DNA of 64,000 nucleotides from Verrucomicrobiota bacterium (lineage in GTDB: Bacteria > Verrucomicrobiota > Verrucomicrobiia > Limisphaerales > UBA8199), in NCBI GenBank assembly GCA_003176045.1, contig PSRM01000346.1, positions 1 through 64,000 of the forward strand. The letters are read 5' to 3'. Of the stretch, positions 33,247 through 42,013 are shown piece by piece. The translations under genes and the position numbers were made by a program. Under the pieces are notes generated by a model. The model saw only the letters and a program-made list of their open reading frames with translations. It had not been told where the DNA came from and did not search any database. Position 1 is the first letter of the stretch. Every line of letters begins with the position of its first letter.

Positions 33247-35149
33247 GAGGGAGTCGAATCAGGCGTTGAAGTTGGTTTTCGAAAGCGGCCTCGGCTCGCC
33301 CTTCGTCGGGGATTCCCCACACAGCCACTTCTAAAGAACGTTGGCCGGAGTTACGCCTACCCTCAAGCACTGGTCCGAGGCGCCGGGCGTATGAAAGTTC
33401 GAGTGCGCTCACCGCCTGGTTTTCGGCCCGATCATCCCACAGACAGTAAAAGACATAGAACGGACCGGACTCATCTTTGACGCGATAGACATTGAACGGC
33501 AAACGCAGACCGCACGCGGAAAAGATGTGGCCATTGGATTGTGAGAGAATGCGGCGCCCGGAAGCAGCCAGACAGATGTCGGGTGTGTGATTCCTGGCCA
33601 AATGGACTGCCACACGACCGGGTTTCCAGCGTAGAAAAATTACCTGCCAGGCCGAATGATCGGCTTCCCGCCACGAAGCATTAATCGCATCGTCAAAGTG
33701 CAGAAATTGTTTGCTGGTTTGGGAAGGAGGCAGCATACGAAAACCAGCGTTTCCCCGCGGCAAGTTCACGTCCCAGCAGACTGGTGCAGAAAGTCGCGCT
33801 TCGTGCAGCCGATACCAAAGTTCGGTGCCGATTTCGGCGAAGGCCAGCCAGAGAGCCAGGCAGGCGGTGGTGAGCGGGACGATGGTGAAGGATGGATCGT
33901 GGATGGTGGATGGTGGATGCTGATCGCTGGATGATGGATGATAGATGATGGCTGACGGATGATTACCTCTGTCCTCTGTCCTCTGTTCTCTGTTCTCTGT
34001 CTTCTCTTCTCTGTCCACTAGCCCCAGGCCTTCGACTTTGGACTTTGGACTTTGGACTTTGGACTTTGGAGCTTGGACTTTCGCCACCAGCCACAAGCAA
34101 ATGAAGCAACCAACCAGAATGGTTGCTCCTGCGGGATCGTGCCACTGATCAATGGCGGCCATTCCCTTTCGCGCGGCGACCAACGTGAGGAGCGTGGTGC
34201 GGCCGATATTGAAGAGAAAGGCGAGCCCGAAACCTGCCACCACACAAAATATCCGGCGAAAAACTGCTAGAGAATAGAGCTCCCCAAAGAACAGCGATAA
34301 CATCAGCGTTGCCTGGACCGATCGAATCCCGCTGCAAGCTTCGTCAATGCCCACCACACCCGTTCCCACCTCGATTAGGTTGCCGTGCTGGAGCGCCGGG
34401 AAACCCAGAAAGCCAAGGATTTCGATCGTGCTCGCGGCATTGGCGCGCGCCAGCCATTGAATTATGGGAACTTCCACCAGCGTAGGCCAAGGGACGGCAA
34501 CGAGGAAGAACAGCAGGGGGAAGAGGAGCGAACGAGGGGTGATGCGTGATGCGTGAAACGTGAAACGTAGGAAGTGAAACGTGAAACGTGAAACGTGAGA
34601 AGACGGTGTCGGTTGGCCCTGCGTCCTGGAGACACTCGAATCCTGACTTAATCGCAGGAGCAAAGCAACGAGTCCGAACGTTATTCCGATCACTTCCAAA
34701 GCCAATGCCCAACTTACCAGCCGCCATTCCGGATTTGCCTCTTGAATTAAGCGGGTCGGTAAATACGTCAAAGCGCATGCCAGGAGGAGTGCCAGGACGA
34801 TAACGCCAGAGTGCGCGCCTGAAGTACTGCAGTCTTGTAGTCTTGTGGTCCTGTGGTCTGTGGTCTTGTGGTCCGTGGTCTGTGGTCCGTGGTCCGTGGT
34901 CTCGCGATCTGTGATCGGTGGTCTCTGGTCTGTGGTTTTTTCCCCCCGGACCCTGCGAATCAGCAAATACAATGCGAGGAAAGGCACAGCCCAGCCATAG
35001 GCGTATTGCGGATTAACGGCCCACTCGGCACCCAGTTGATTGATTAGCGTGAACCAAAGGAAGCCAAGCACGCAGGCGGCCAGGACCCAGTGGCGCAACG
35101 GGACCGCGGACGCATCGGTCCGAATTTCTGCTTGTGAACTCGGCACCAT
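33200..35149 (-). CDS. Exosortase with fused EpsI-like C-terminal domain
   Basis: The product has 649 residues. The exosortase part has several membrane helices and the catalytic triad of the family: Cys272 in EACSGIRS, Arg317 in NIGRTTL and His337 in WHDPAG. It cleaves PEP-CTERM proteins in the membrane. The C-terminal half (about 440-610: VCWDVNLPRGNAGFR, ARNHTPDICLAASG) is the EpsI/DUF3485-type exosortase-associated domain. Three blocks rich in T, D, H, S and K are encoded by heptamer arrays: TTDHKTTDHRTT (about 70-105), FTFHFLRFTFHASR (about 182-205) and APKSKVQSPKSK plus the following 60 residues (about 356-425). All keep the frame and fall in loops between helices. The ATG overlaps the stop of the upstream acetyltransferase by 1 bp. 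Confidence 0.82.
   Translation of the reverse strand: MVPSSQAEIRTDASAVPLRHWVLAACVLGFLWFTLINQLGAEWAVNPQYAYGWAVPFLALYLLIRRVRGEKTTDQRPPITDRETTDHGPQTTDHKTTDHRTTRLQDCSTSGAHSGVIVLALLLACALTYLPTRLIQEANPEWRLVSWALALEVIGITFGLVALLLRLSQDSSVSRTQGQPTPSSHVSRFTFHFLRFTFHASRITPRSLLFPLLFFLVAVPWPTLVEVPIIQWLARANAASTIEILGFLGFPALQHGNLIEVGTGVVGIDEACSGIRSVQATLMLSLFFGELYSLAVFRRIFCVVAGFGLAFLFNIGRTTLLTLVAARKGMAAIDQWHDPAGATILVGCFICLWLVAKVQAPKSKVQSPKSKVEGLGLVDREEKTENREQRTEDRGNHPSAIIYHPSSSDQHPPSTIHDPSFTIVPLTTACLALWLAFAEIGTELWYRLHEARLSAPVCWDVNLPRGNAGFRMLPPSQTSKQFLHFDDAINASWREADHSAWQVIFLRWKPGRVAVHLARNHTPDICLAASGRRILSQSNGHIFSACGLRLPFNVYRVKDESGPFYVFYCLWDDRAENQAVSALELSYARRLGPVLEGRRNSGQRSLEVAVWGIPDEGRAEAAFENQLQRLIRLPQSSSFSSSSSIQSGL
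33884..34082. repeat. Heptamer arrays inside the exosortase gene (block 3)
   Basis: GGATGGT/GGATGAT-type units at 33885-33962, CTCTGTC/CTCTGTT at 33968-34018, and seven contiguous units at 34034-34082 (five GACTTTG, one GAGCTTG, one GACTTTC). All are translated within the exosortase frame. Confidence 0.8.
34536..34607. repeat. GTGAAAC heptamers inside the exosortase gene (block 2)
   Basis: GTGATGC and GTGAAAC units with an interruption GTAGGAA. The minus-strand reading is FTFH.SR repeated with a 7-residue period. Confidence 0.8.
34832..34940. repeat. GGTCTGT/GGTCCGT heptamers inside the exosortase gene (block 1)
   Basis: Units such as TGTGGTC, CGTGGTC and TGTAGTC with a 7-bp step. The minus-strand reading is TTDH-rich. 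Confidence 0.78.
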
Positions 35150-35760
35150 TATTGAAGAACTCGCTTTTTTATCCGTTGCGCCGGATTGCCCTGATAAACT
35201 CCGTAGGCTTCAAGCTCTTGCGTTGCTACCGACCCGGCAGCCAGCACCGCATGTGAACCGACCCGGACCCCGGGCCCTACCCAGGCAGCGGCACCGATCC
35301 AGGCCCCCTCCTCTATCGTGACCGGCCGAGTAATCAGATCGAAGGTGGTTCGAGTGTAATCATGGTTGCCGGTGCATAGAAAGGCGCGCTGGGAAATGCA
35401 GACGTCGTCGCCAATAGTAATCGGAGCCAGGTTCAGCAACCAGCATTCCTCGCCGAGCCATACATTATTTCCAAGTGTGAGTTTCCAGGGGAAGGTGATC
35501 TTGACCTGTGGTTTGACGACAACGCCCTGGCCGACACGCGCGCCAAACCGCCGCAATACCCAGCACTTCAGCGCCGATAATTTCACCGGGCACCATTGGA
35601 AGAGAAGCTGATTCGTCAGAATCCAAAGCACCTCTTTCACTCGGCCTGCGCCCCGGTCAAAGCTCGCAGCAGAGTACGAGGAAAGGGCTACGGTAGATGG
35701 AACAAGGGGCGCCACTGGTCGAGCGTTATCGTTCGCCAGTTGTTCTTGAGTCATTTCCAT
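35149..35760 (-). CDS. WcaF-like hexapeptide acetyltransferase
   Basis: The product has 203 residues. The core is a left-handed beta-helix: ITFPWKLTLGNNVWLGEEC, TIGDDVCISQRAFLCTGNH, then GAWIGAAAWVGPGVRVGSHAVL and NPAQRIKKR at the end. GNHDY with its His is the catalytic site region of the WcaF/CysE-like group, which transfers acetyl from acetyl-CoA to a sugar hydroxyl. It probably decorates the polysaccharide. Its stop overlaps the exosortase start (TAATG), so the two are translationally coupled. Confidence 0.78.
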   Translation of the reverse strand: MEMTQEQLANDNARPVAPLVPSTVALSSYSAASFDRGAGRVKEVLWILTNQLLFQWCPVKLSALKCWVLRRFGARVGQGVVVKPQVKITFPWKLTLGNNVWLGEECWLLNLAPITIGDDVCISQRAFLCTGNHDYTRTTFDLITRPVTIEEGAWIGAAAWVGPGVRVGSHAVLAAGSVATQELEAYGVYQGNPAQRIKKRVLQ

Positions 35761-35802
35761 CAGTGAACGGGGTAGGGGTATTTCATGCGATTTTTAGCCA
35801 CG

Positions 35803-37083
35803 TCAGCTCAAAACAACCGATCCGGGCCTCGGCCCTTCGCCAGCCACCCACTCGAACACGCCGCGCATCTCGCTAGAGATGGCGCTCCAACTAAATCGGT
35901 TTTGAACGAGGTCCCTGCCTGCGGCACCCATACTCCTTAAATTTGTGGTGGCAGCCTCGGTCAGTTCTCGCAAGCCTTGCGCGATGCTTTTCCGTTCCGC
36001 TCGAATTTGCAATGCGGCGCCCCGAGCGAAACCCTCGGGCAGATTACATTCAGGCGTCATCAGAACTGGTTTCGCATAACTCCACGCCTCCAACACAGCC
36101 ATAGGCAAACCTTCACTCAGAGATGGAAGGACAAATGCATCGCAACGGCGGTAGCAGGCAATCTTAGCCGCTCCAAATTGTGGTCCGAGGAAAACAAGAG
36201 AATGGGATTCGTCGAGGGTCGAGAGTCCAGGGTCGAGGGACGAGAGAGCCGGACGAGCATTGAACTTTGAACTGCCAGGGTCCGCCCAGCGGAGTTTCAA
36301 TCGGTCGGCCAGAGACTTGAGGCTTTTTTCGTGTCCGCCGTCGTCCCAACCCGCAATGGCTAAAATCCACTCCTGCATCAGACTCTTTCCGGCAGTTTCC
36401 TTCTGCATTTGTGCCCAGCCTTCGATGAGATTTGCGAGACCTTTCTTTGAATGGATTCGGCCCAGATAGAGCAGCACCTTGCGATCAGCACAGAGCGCAC
36501 CGGCAGGAGGCGATTGGCTCACGTTAGCTTGCGCTCCATTTAGTTCCGGCAGATCCACCCCGTTTGGGATAATACATACCGGGTTCTTAAGACCGTATTG
36601 GCGAATCGCCTGAACCTCCGCCTCACACAGAGCGCGGAGGCAGGTGGCGGCGCGCAGGTGGGCGCTTTCATAAAACATGGATGCCAATCTTTTTTTCCAG
36701 GCGGAGCGTTTGATCGCCCAGGGATCAAGCATGCCGTGTGGGGCGATGATCAAGGGCTTCCGATGACGTTTGCTCCACTTCAGCACTGAACGCGAAACAC
36801 CCGTCCACAGGCCGGCGCGGTAGACCACGTCCGGGTTGGATTCCTCGAGCGCGGCTGCCAGGGCCGGAGAGAAGCCAAGCGACCGGGGGCCAACGGTTTC
36901 CATGGCCTCGGGGACAAGGGGCTGCCAAAGCGCCTTGTCGGCATCGCTAAATTCGTCTCGCAAACCCAGGACGCGGGTCTGAAGCTGCTGCTCGCAGGCC
37001 AACGTCTGCAACAGGCGCCGCTCAGCCTCGAAGATTCCGCCGTTGGAGCGGGAGACCGAATCGAAGACAGCGCTAATCTTCAT
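35803..37083 (-). CDS. GT4 family glycosyltransferase
   Basis: The product has 426 residues. The GT-B fold is shown by the N-terminal glycine-rich start SRSNGGIFEAERRLL, APHGMLDPWAIKRSAWKK, IIPNGVDLPE, VLLYLGRIHSKKGLANLIEGW and FVLPSLSEGLPMAVLEAW (E-x7-E donor site). Residues about 272-291 (SSKFNARPALSSLDPGLS) are encoded by GTCGAGG/TTGAACT-type heptamers at 36205-36275 and break the donor domain between strands. Its start overlaps the stop of the downstream-reading methyltransferase gene by 4 bp. The sugar is unknown. Confidence 0.78.
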   Translation of the reverse strand: MKISAVFDSVSRSNGGIFEAERRLLQTLACEQQLQTRVLGLRDEFSDADKALWQPLVPEAMETVGPRSLGFSPALAAALEESNPDVVYRAGLWTGVSRSVLKWSKRHRKPLIIAPHGMLDPWAIKRSAWKKRLASMFYESAHLRAATCLRALCEAEVQAIRQYGLKNPVCIIPNGVDLPELNGAQANVSQSPPAGALCADRKVLLYLGRIHSKKGLANLIEGWAQMQKETAGKSLMQEWILAIAGWDDGGHEKSLKSLADRLKLRWADPGSSKFNARPALSSLDPGLSTLDESHSLVFLGPQFGAAKIACYRRCDAFVLPSLSEGLPMAVLEAWSYAKPVLMTPECNLPEGFARGAALQIRAERKSIAQGLRELTEAATTNLRSMGAAGRDLVQNRFSWSAISSEMRGVFEWVAGEGPRPGSVVLS

Positions 37084-37835
37084 TGCGAGCGCACCAGAAC
37101 ATAGATCTGATTAATCGCCAGCTTCTGAAAGATCCCGACTCGCAAAAGCTTTTGTTCGATGCGCAATGCGCGCTTATACGGCAGGCGATGACAGACCGTC
37201 CCTCCGAGCACTCCGTAGCCGATTCTTTTTACGATCTGCAAACCTGCTTTCGCGGCCAGAAGGCAGACCTCCCGGTGGCTCATGTAATTGCCTCTCGGTT
37301 GCCAGCCTTTGCCCAAGGAACGCAGGCGATGGTAAGGCCAGGCAGCCAGTTTCACGCTAAGCAGGTTGCCGTGGTTATTCAGGACAAGCCAACTGGTTTG
37401 GTCCTTCAACCTCCTGGCAAGCGCTTGAAGCGCGGCGATCCGCAAGGCCGATTCGGCATTGAGAAGGAAACGAAACGCAGTGATCAAGTCGAAGGCTCCT
37501 TCCACAGACATCTCCTCAGCCGTGATGTCGGAACAGACCACCCTGCCCTTTTTCAATCGCCTTGCCGCTCGAGCAGCCATATCGGCCGAAATTTCGATTC
37601 CCAGAGCGCTTTCCACGGAGTCTTCCAGAAATCCGATTACGCGGCCCGTACCCGCAGCAAAATCCAGATAGTCAACTCGCTGATGCTTGCGCCGGAATTC
37701 ATCCAGAAGTCCTTGTAAGATGGGTTTTTCCAACTCCCAAAGAAGTGCTGAATAGGATGAATCTGCGTACTCCAGTGAATCGTAATCCGCAGCAGCCGAG
37801 GAGCTGGTAAAGTGCTCTTTGTAGGTTGTAGTCAT
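37080..37835 (-). CDS. Class I SAM-dependent methyltransferase
   Basis: About 251 residues from the ATG at 37835. A longer frame to 37940 would add a leader (HARHALHAQRP) that is translated from a GAGCGTG-type repeat, so the inner start is preferred. Motif I is VDYLDFAAGTGRVIGFLE, the acidic residue after strand 2 lies in ALGIEISADM, and motif II is AFDLITAFRFLL. The substrate may be a sugar or lipid-linked glycan, judged from the locus. It overlaps the following glycosyltransferase gene by 4 bp. Confidence 0.75.
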   Translation of the reverse strand: MTTTYKEHFTSSSAAADYDSLEYADSSYSALLWELEKPILQGLLDEFRRKHQRVDYLDFAAGTGRVIGFLEDSVESALGIEISADMAARAARRLKKGRVVCSDITAEEMSVEGAFDLITAFRFLLNAESALRIAALQALARRLKDQTSWLVLNNHGNLLSVKLAAWPYHRLRSLGKGWQPRGNYMSHREVCLLAAKAGLQIVKRIGYGVLGGTVCHRLPYKRALRIEQKLLRVGIFQKLAINQIYVLVRSQ

Positions 37836-37842
37836 GGGGCGT

Positions 37843-37998
37843 TGAGCGTGGAGAGCGTGCCGAGCGTGGCGCGCTTGAGAGCCGACTGAAGTCTCGCAAT
37901 TCGGTCGTCCTCTACTCTGCTGAGACAAAGTGAAAGACAAAGTATCAGAGTCCTCTCAGTCCCGTCGCCCGGTAGTCCAGTAGTCCAGTAGTCCTGAG
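37843..37998. repeat. GAGCGTG and AGTCCAGT tandem repeats
   Basis: GAGCGTG-type units at 37846-37880 and AGTCCAGT 8-mers at 37973-37995 fill the gap between the methyltransferase and the next gene upstream. Confidence 0.6.
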
Positions 37999-37999
37999 C

Positions 38000-40417
38000 T
38001 CATGTCGGCCAATTGCAGATAAAGGCGCTTGCATCCGGGATGCCTGCGGCATGGCGAAAAGCCAGCGCCAGCATCACATCCATCCGGCGCTCCTTCCCGG
38101 CGCCTTTTAGAAATTGCTCCCGGAGCCTCCCCAGGTATCGAGAGGGTGAACGAGGCGCCTTGCCGACTGAGAAGGACATGAAAAAGCCGACCTCGTCGGT
38201 CAGCACTGGCGCATGAGGATGACTCATTTCCCAGTCGAATATCCACCAAAACGAATCTGCGGCCACGACGTTCGATAATCCGAAGTCTCCGTGAGCGCGG
38301 CGGACTCGGGCTCCTTCGGACAGCAAGTGCGTCAGTTCAGTATGAAAGGCCATTGCCTTGCGTGAGAGTCTGGTTGCGTATTGCGTCCACCAATCGGTTG
38401 CGATCACCTGCTCCGAGGACAGGCGCGTCGGTTCGCCGGCATATTCGCGAATGATTTCCCGCGCGTCAGCCGACCGTTGGAGCCGCAAAGGCCGGGCCTC
38501 CTCGGGCAGAGCCTCAAATAACAGGAAACGCGCCTGGGCGAAGCGATCTCGAGCCAGCAGCCGAGGAACCCGCACGCGTGTGAATGATTTCGCGCCAAGT
38601 TCCGCGTATGTCGAAGCCGCACCCTCGAAATACCTGGCATCATCGGAACTGAGCAGAATTTTGGCAAATGCCACGGCCTTGAGATCCTGCCCGAAGAGGT
38701 GAACGTAAAGGCGCCGGCGGTTTGGCTCTGAAGGCCAGGTTACGACGCCATATAGCTCGCGCCCTAAGCGGACGCGCATTTCCGCCAGCCAGCCCTGGTA
38801 ATCGAAACCCTCCTCGAGAGGCACCGGAGTCGCGGAGAGAGTCCCTACCCATTCCGGGCGCTTAAGCCGGATGGCGGCGTTCATCAAACCGCGGTAAGCA
38901 CGGCGCTTACTCGTAAAGGGCTGATACCTCGCCAAAGCGGGCCGGTGCAGTGCGCGCGGTTCGTGCGGCATGGTCAAAACGTTCCGTCCACGAAACCGGA
39001 GCCTGATGTAAATCGGTTCGATACCAGGCGGTTTGCCATCAGCCTCCTGAGGATCGGCCTTTTTTCGGAACGGCCGCGGTCTCAGACCTTTTTCGCTGGC
39101 GCCCCTCAGAGCCCATGTCAGGCCAATCAGCAAGGCCTCTCGCCGGCCTGTCAGACGCGCGGGACCAGCCTCTCGAGCTGCTTCCACTGCTTGGTGCAAG
39201 CCCTTAGCAAATGCTTCCGGCCCCCAACGCGAAATGATCTCCTTGCTTGCTGCGCCACAAAAGTTCAGTTGGTCCTCGCCCATCCTGCTGAGTTCTGACA
39301 TCCGACCGGCAAGCATGCCACTGTCGTAGGGATCGAACCGAAATCCATTACGACCCTCTTCCAGTAAATCGGCGGTGCAGCCGCAATGGTCGGACAGCAG
39401 CACCGGCAGACCGGAAGCCATCGCTTCATTCACCACCAGTCCCCATTGCTCCACTGTGCTGGCATGAACAAAGGCCGATGCCAGCGCGTAATACATCGGC
39501 AGGTCCGGATATTGCTTGAATCCCGGCAGATGCACTTGGCCGCGAAGGCCAAGTGTAGAGACTCGGAGCTGAATCTTGTCGCGCAGCGGTCCGTCTCCAA
39601 GCAGGACAAGGGACCAGGGACTTGTGGAAGGGGCGAGGGAAGAGGAGGAACCTTGAACATTGAATTTTGAACTTTGGACTTCGAACTGGCCCTCGCACAA
39701 CTTTAGATACTCCGAGTATGCTTCCAGGAGGCGCAGCAGGTTTTTCTTTTCGACGAAACGTGCCGAGGCGAGGAAGTACTTTTTGGGCAGCCCGTGCTTC
39801 TTTCTTAAATCGTCGTTGCCGGCCACGTCGTCACGCATTGCGTCGGCTTTTTGGTTGAAGAAAGCATTGTCCACCGCGTCATAACCTAAAAAGATTCGCT
39901 CTGGGGACATGCCAAGCTGAGCCAGATAGTCGCGGTGAGCGCGCCCTCCGACCAGCGCCGCACCGCATAAGCTGACAATGCTCCGCTTAATGGCTTCCTT
40001 CCACCAGCGCCGCTTTTCGTCCCAGGCTGTTGTTTCGGACATCAGCACCACGGGTACGGAGCCCTTTAGCGCCCATCGCAGTGCGGCCAGAGAACAACGA
40101 TCGTGCCAGCCCGCTACTACAACCACATCCGGCTGTACCTGATCGAGCACCTCTGCCATCCGCCGAAAAATCTCGGCGGCGGACTGCGACTCCACCGACA
40201 CATCGCGATAAAGGGTGACTCGCTGAAACCCCTCCTCCCCCTTTACTTCATCCCAGGCATAAGTCGGATCCACGTTGGAGAATTCAATCGCGGTGACATC
40301 CGCCACGGTCCCAGCCGCGCGGAGCCTCGCATAGTGGTATGGACCAATGCGATAGAACAGCACCGCGACGCGGGCGAGCGTCGAGCGTCGAGGGTCTAGC
40401 GTCGCGGGCTCGGCCAC
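38000..40417 (-). CDS. GT4 glycosyltransferase fused to an APH-like kinase domain
   Basis: The product has 805 residues. Residues 17-400 form a GT-B glycosyltransferase: VLFYRIGPYHYARL, then KYFLASARFVEKKNLLRLLEAY, LVLLGDGPLRDKI, and VHASTVEQWGLVVNEAMASGLPV with the donor-site Glu. Residues about 480-805 form a kinase-like domain with RRAHGDFGLSNVV (catalytic loop HGD) and WWIFDWEMSHPH (metal-binding D), as in aminoglycoside phosphotransferase and LPS-core kinases. A sugar transferase plus sugar kinase in one chain would add and phosphorylate a residue. FEVQSSKFNVQ (about 249-260) comes from a heptamer array at 39640-39690. The GTG start and TLDPRRSTLAR are also repeat-derived; a GTG at 40363 may be the true start. 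Confidence 0.75.
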   Translation of the reverse strand: MAEPATLDPRRSTLARVAVLFYRIGPYHYARLRAAGTVADVTAIEFSNVDPTYAWDEVKGEEGFQRVTLYRDVSVESQSAAEIFRRMAEVLDQVQPDVVVVAGWHDRCSLAALRWALKGSVPVVLMSETTAWDEKRRWWKEAIKRSIVSLCGAALVGGRAHRDYLAQLGMSPERIFLGYDAVDNAFFNQKADAMRDDVAGNDDLRKKHGLPKKYFLASARFVEKKNLLRLLEAYSEYLKLCEGQFEVQSSKFNVQGSSSSLAPSTSPWSLVLLGDGPLRDKIQLRVSTLGLRGQVHLPGFKQYPDLPMYYALASAFVHASTVEQWGLVVNEAMASGLPVLLSDHCGCTADLLEEGRNGFRFDPYDSGMLAGRMSELSRMGEDQLNFCGAASKEIISRWGPEAFAKGLHQAVEAAREAGPARLTGRREALLIGLTWALRGASEKGLRPRPFRKKADPQEADGKPPGIEPIYIRLRFRGRNVLTMPHEPRALHRPALARYQPFTSKRRAYRGLMNAAIRLKRPEWVGTLSATPVPLEEGFDYQGWLAEMRVRLGRELYGVVTWPSEPNRRRLYVHLFGQDLKAVAFAKILLSSDDARYFEGAASTYAELGAKSFTRVRVPRLLARDRFAQARFLLFEALPEEARPLRLQRSADAREIIREYAGEPTRLSSEQVIATDWWTQYATRLSRKAMAFHTELTHLLSEGARVRRAHGDFGLSNVVAADSFWWIFDWEMSHPHAPVLTDEVGFFMSFSVGKAPRSPSRYLGRLREQFLKGAGKERRMDVMLALAFRHAAGIPDASAFICNWPT

Positions 40418-40506
40418 CGCAGCAGAGGATCGAGGGAGCAGGATGGAGGGTTCAGGGTTCAGGGTTGTTCAAAGTTCAAGGTTCAAAGTTCAAGATTCAA
40501 AGTTCG
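40375..40506. repeat. GAGCGTC, GGTTCAG and TTCAAAG heptamer arrays
   Basis: GAGCGTC/GAGGGTC/TAGCGTC at 40376-40403, then GGTTCAG, GGTTCAG, GGTTG and TTCAAAG, TTCAAGG, TTCAAAG, TTCAAGA, TTCAAAG, TTCGAAA contiguous at 40447-40506. Further CATCCAG-type 7/8-mers lie at 40678-40715. Confidence 0.8.
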
Positions 40507-40534
40507 AAACAGTCTAGAAACCCAGGGTCCGCAG

Positions 40535-40655
40535 GACCTAAATCCAAAGCGGCGGAATGCGCCGCACTCCAAACGCTTCGCGACCTCCAAGCGCGGCCGG
40601 CCTCGCGAAGCGTTTGGAGTGCGTGGCATTCCCGCGCTTTCGTTTTCATACCACG
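40535..40655. repeat. CTCCAAACGCTTCGCG inverted-repeat element
   Basis: AAAGCGGCGGAATGCGCC, GCACTCCAAACGCTTCGCGA, a 24-bp loop, TCGCGAAGCGTTTGGAGTGC and GGCATTCCCGCGCTTTCG. Fullest copy of the family at 18296-18415. With the heptamer arrays it occupies the 325-bp gap 40418-40743, which has no gene. Confidence 0.8.
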
Positions 40656-40743
40656 TACGGATGCGCACGAATATCTTGCATCCGCCATCCAGCATCCAGT
40701 ATCCAGCATCATGCATCACGTTTCCCCCGAAAGCTTTCGGGGT

Positions 40744-42003
40744 TCACATCCGCTTCTCGATCACTTCGGCCAACTTTCGACCATAGGCCTCAATCGAAAA
40801 TGCTTTCGCTGCGGCGCGGCATGCGGGCGCCATGGATAAGGCCAGGTCACGATTTCGAACGAATTTAATAATCGCATCCGCCAATGCTCCGGAATTCCGC
40901 GCAGGCACGATAAACCCGGTTTTGCCTTCCTCGACGACCCGCCCGCAATTTGTCGTGGTGATCACAGGCAACCCATGCGCCAGTGCCTCAAGCTGTGTAA
41001 TCGCGAATCCGTCCGATAAGGTCGGCAGAACGAAAAGGTCACATTCCTGATAAAGGCGGGAAACCTGGCTTCGAGGAATCGGCCCCAGCCAACGCACGGA
41101 GGACGCGGCGCGTTGCGTCACCTCGGGCCGAATGTGGCAAGGCCCAGCCACCTGGAACTCGACACACTCATCTTTCAGCAACCTTGCGGCTTCGAGCAGG
41201 TAATGGATGCCCTTTCGGACATTCACCTGGCCGAGCCACAGAACACGAAGCCCTCTCGATAGCCTGCGCTCTTTTCCTGAACCCTGAACCCTGAACCCTT
41301 CCCCTGCTCCCCCGACCCCCGACCCCCGACCCTCAGCCTCATAAGCTAGCGGGACGACCTCGATCTTTGCCGGATCGGCGCCTTCGGCAATGATCGCTTC
41401 CCGCGTCCAGTCCGAGTTGACCAGGATGACGTCAGCGAACTCCCATTCGCGCTTCGCACGACCAAAATAGGATGCAGGAAACTCCAGGGGTAGGCCGGAC
41501 AACTCGGGCCAGCGCTGCATTTCCTCAGCAACCAACCGGAATTCTGCCGGTCCGGGATCAATTTGATCTACGATAGTGAGGCGCCCCGAGCGCCTGGCAG
41601 CTTCGAGAGCTTCGAGGCTTGCGTAAGAATAACCGAAGAAAACATCATGCTCGGGCAGCCTTAGCCTGGCCACGCTACGCCCGAAGGCGGCGTCTGTTCG
41701 AGTGAAACCGCGGTAAACGCCGCCATTGCAACTCGCTCTTCGCTCGACCCATTTGCTCCAGACCCCAAGCCCTCGCATGGGCCGGACAAATTCGGCAGGG
41801 ATCTCAGCGCACTGGGCGCTAAGTGCAGATGCCGCTCGCTGACCCCCAAGCCCGCTTAATACGCAGCGGAGCGCGCGAGATTCGGGGGCGTACCAATCTA
41901 CGACGAGCTTGCGGAGCATCCCCAGGCGGTGAAACGCGCGCGCGGCAAGGAAATGCTCGCGTGCGCCTTTCTGGGCTACGACAACCTCGGGGAGAGGATG
42001 CAT
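40744..42003 (-). CDS. GT4 family glycosyltransferase
   Basis: The product has 419 residues. GT-B features: VILVNSDWTREAIIAEGADP, KIEVVPLAYE, LRVLWLGQVNVRKGIHYLLEA and LFVLPTLSDGFAITQLEALAHGLPVI with the E-x7-E-like donor site. Between residues 222 and 242 the chain reads RGSGVGGAGEGFRVQGSG, encoded by GACCCCC and CCCTGAA heptamers at 41277-41335, exactly between the two Rossmann domains. The sugar is unknown. The N-terminus MHPLPEVVVAQKGAREHFLAAR fits the subgroup that starts with a surveying motif rather than KI. Confidence 0.75.
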   Translation of the reverse strand: MHPLPEVVVAQKGAREHFLAARAFHRLGMLRKLVVDWYAPESRALRCVLSGLGGQRAASALSAQCAEIPAEFVRPMRGLGVWSKWVERRASCNGGVYRGFTRTDAAFGRSVARLRLPEHDVFFGYSYASLEALEAARRSGRLTIVDQIDPGPAEFRLVAEEMQRWPELSGLPLEFPASYFGRAKREWEFADVILVNSDWTREAIIAEGADPAKIEVVPLAYEAEGRGSGVGGAGEGFRVQGSGKERRLSRGLRVLWLGQVNVRKGIHYLLEAARLLKDECVEFQVAGPCHIRPEVTQRAASSVRWLGPIPRSQVSRLYQECDLFVLPTLSDGFAITQLEALAHGLPVITTTNCGRVVEEGKTGFIVPARNSGALADAIIKFVRNRDLALSMAPACRAAAKAFSIEAYGRKLAEVIEKRM

Positions 42004-42013
42004 GGGGAAACGG

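Noticed and set aside
34034-34082. Regular direct repeats as CRISPR array
   Set aside because: Units are 7 bp and contiguous, there are no spacers of 25-40 bp, and no cas gene is in the window.
33884-34940. Diversity-generating retroelement target
   Set aside because: Variable-looking repeats are present, but no reverse transcriptase, template repeat or adenine-biased pair was found.
37083-37718. 211-codon open frame on the plus strand
   Set aside because: Antisense to the methyltransferase with intact motifs; no recognisable product.
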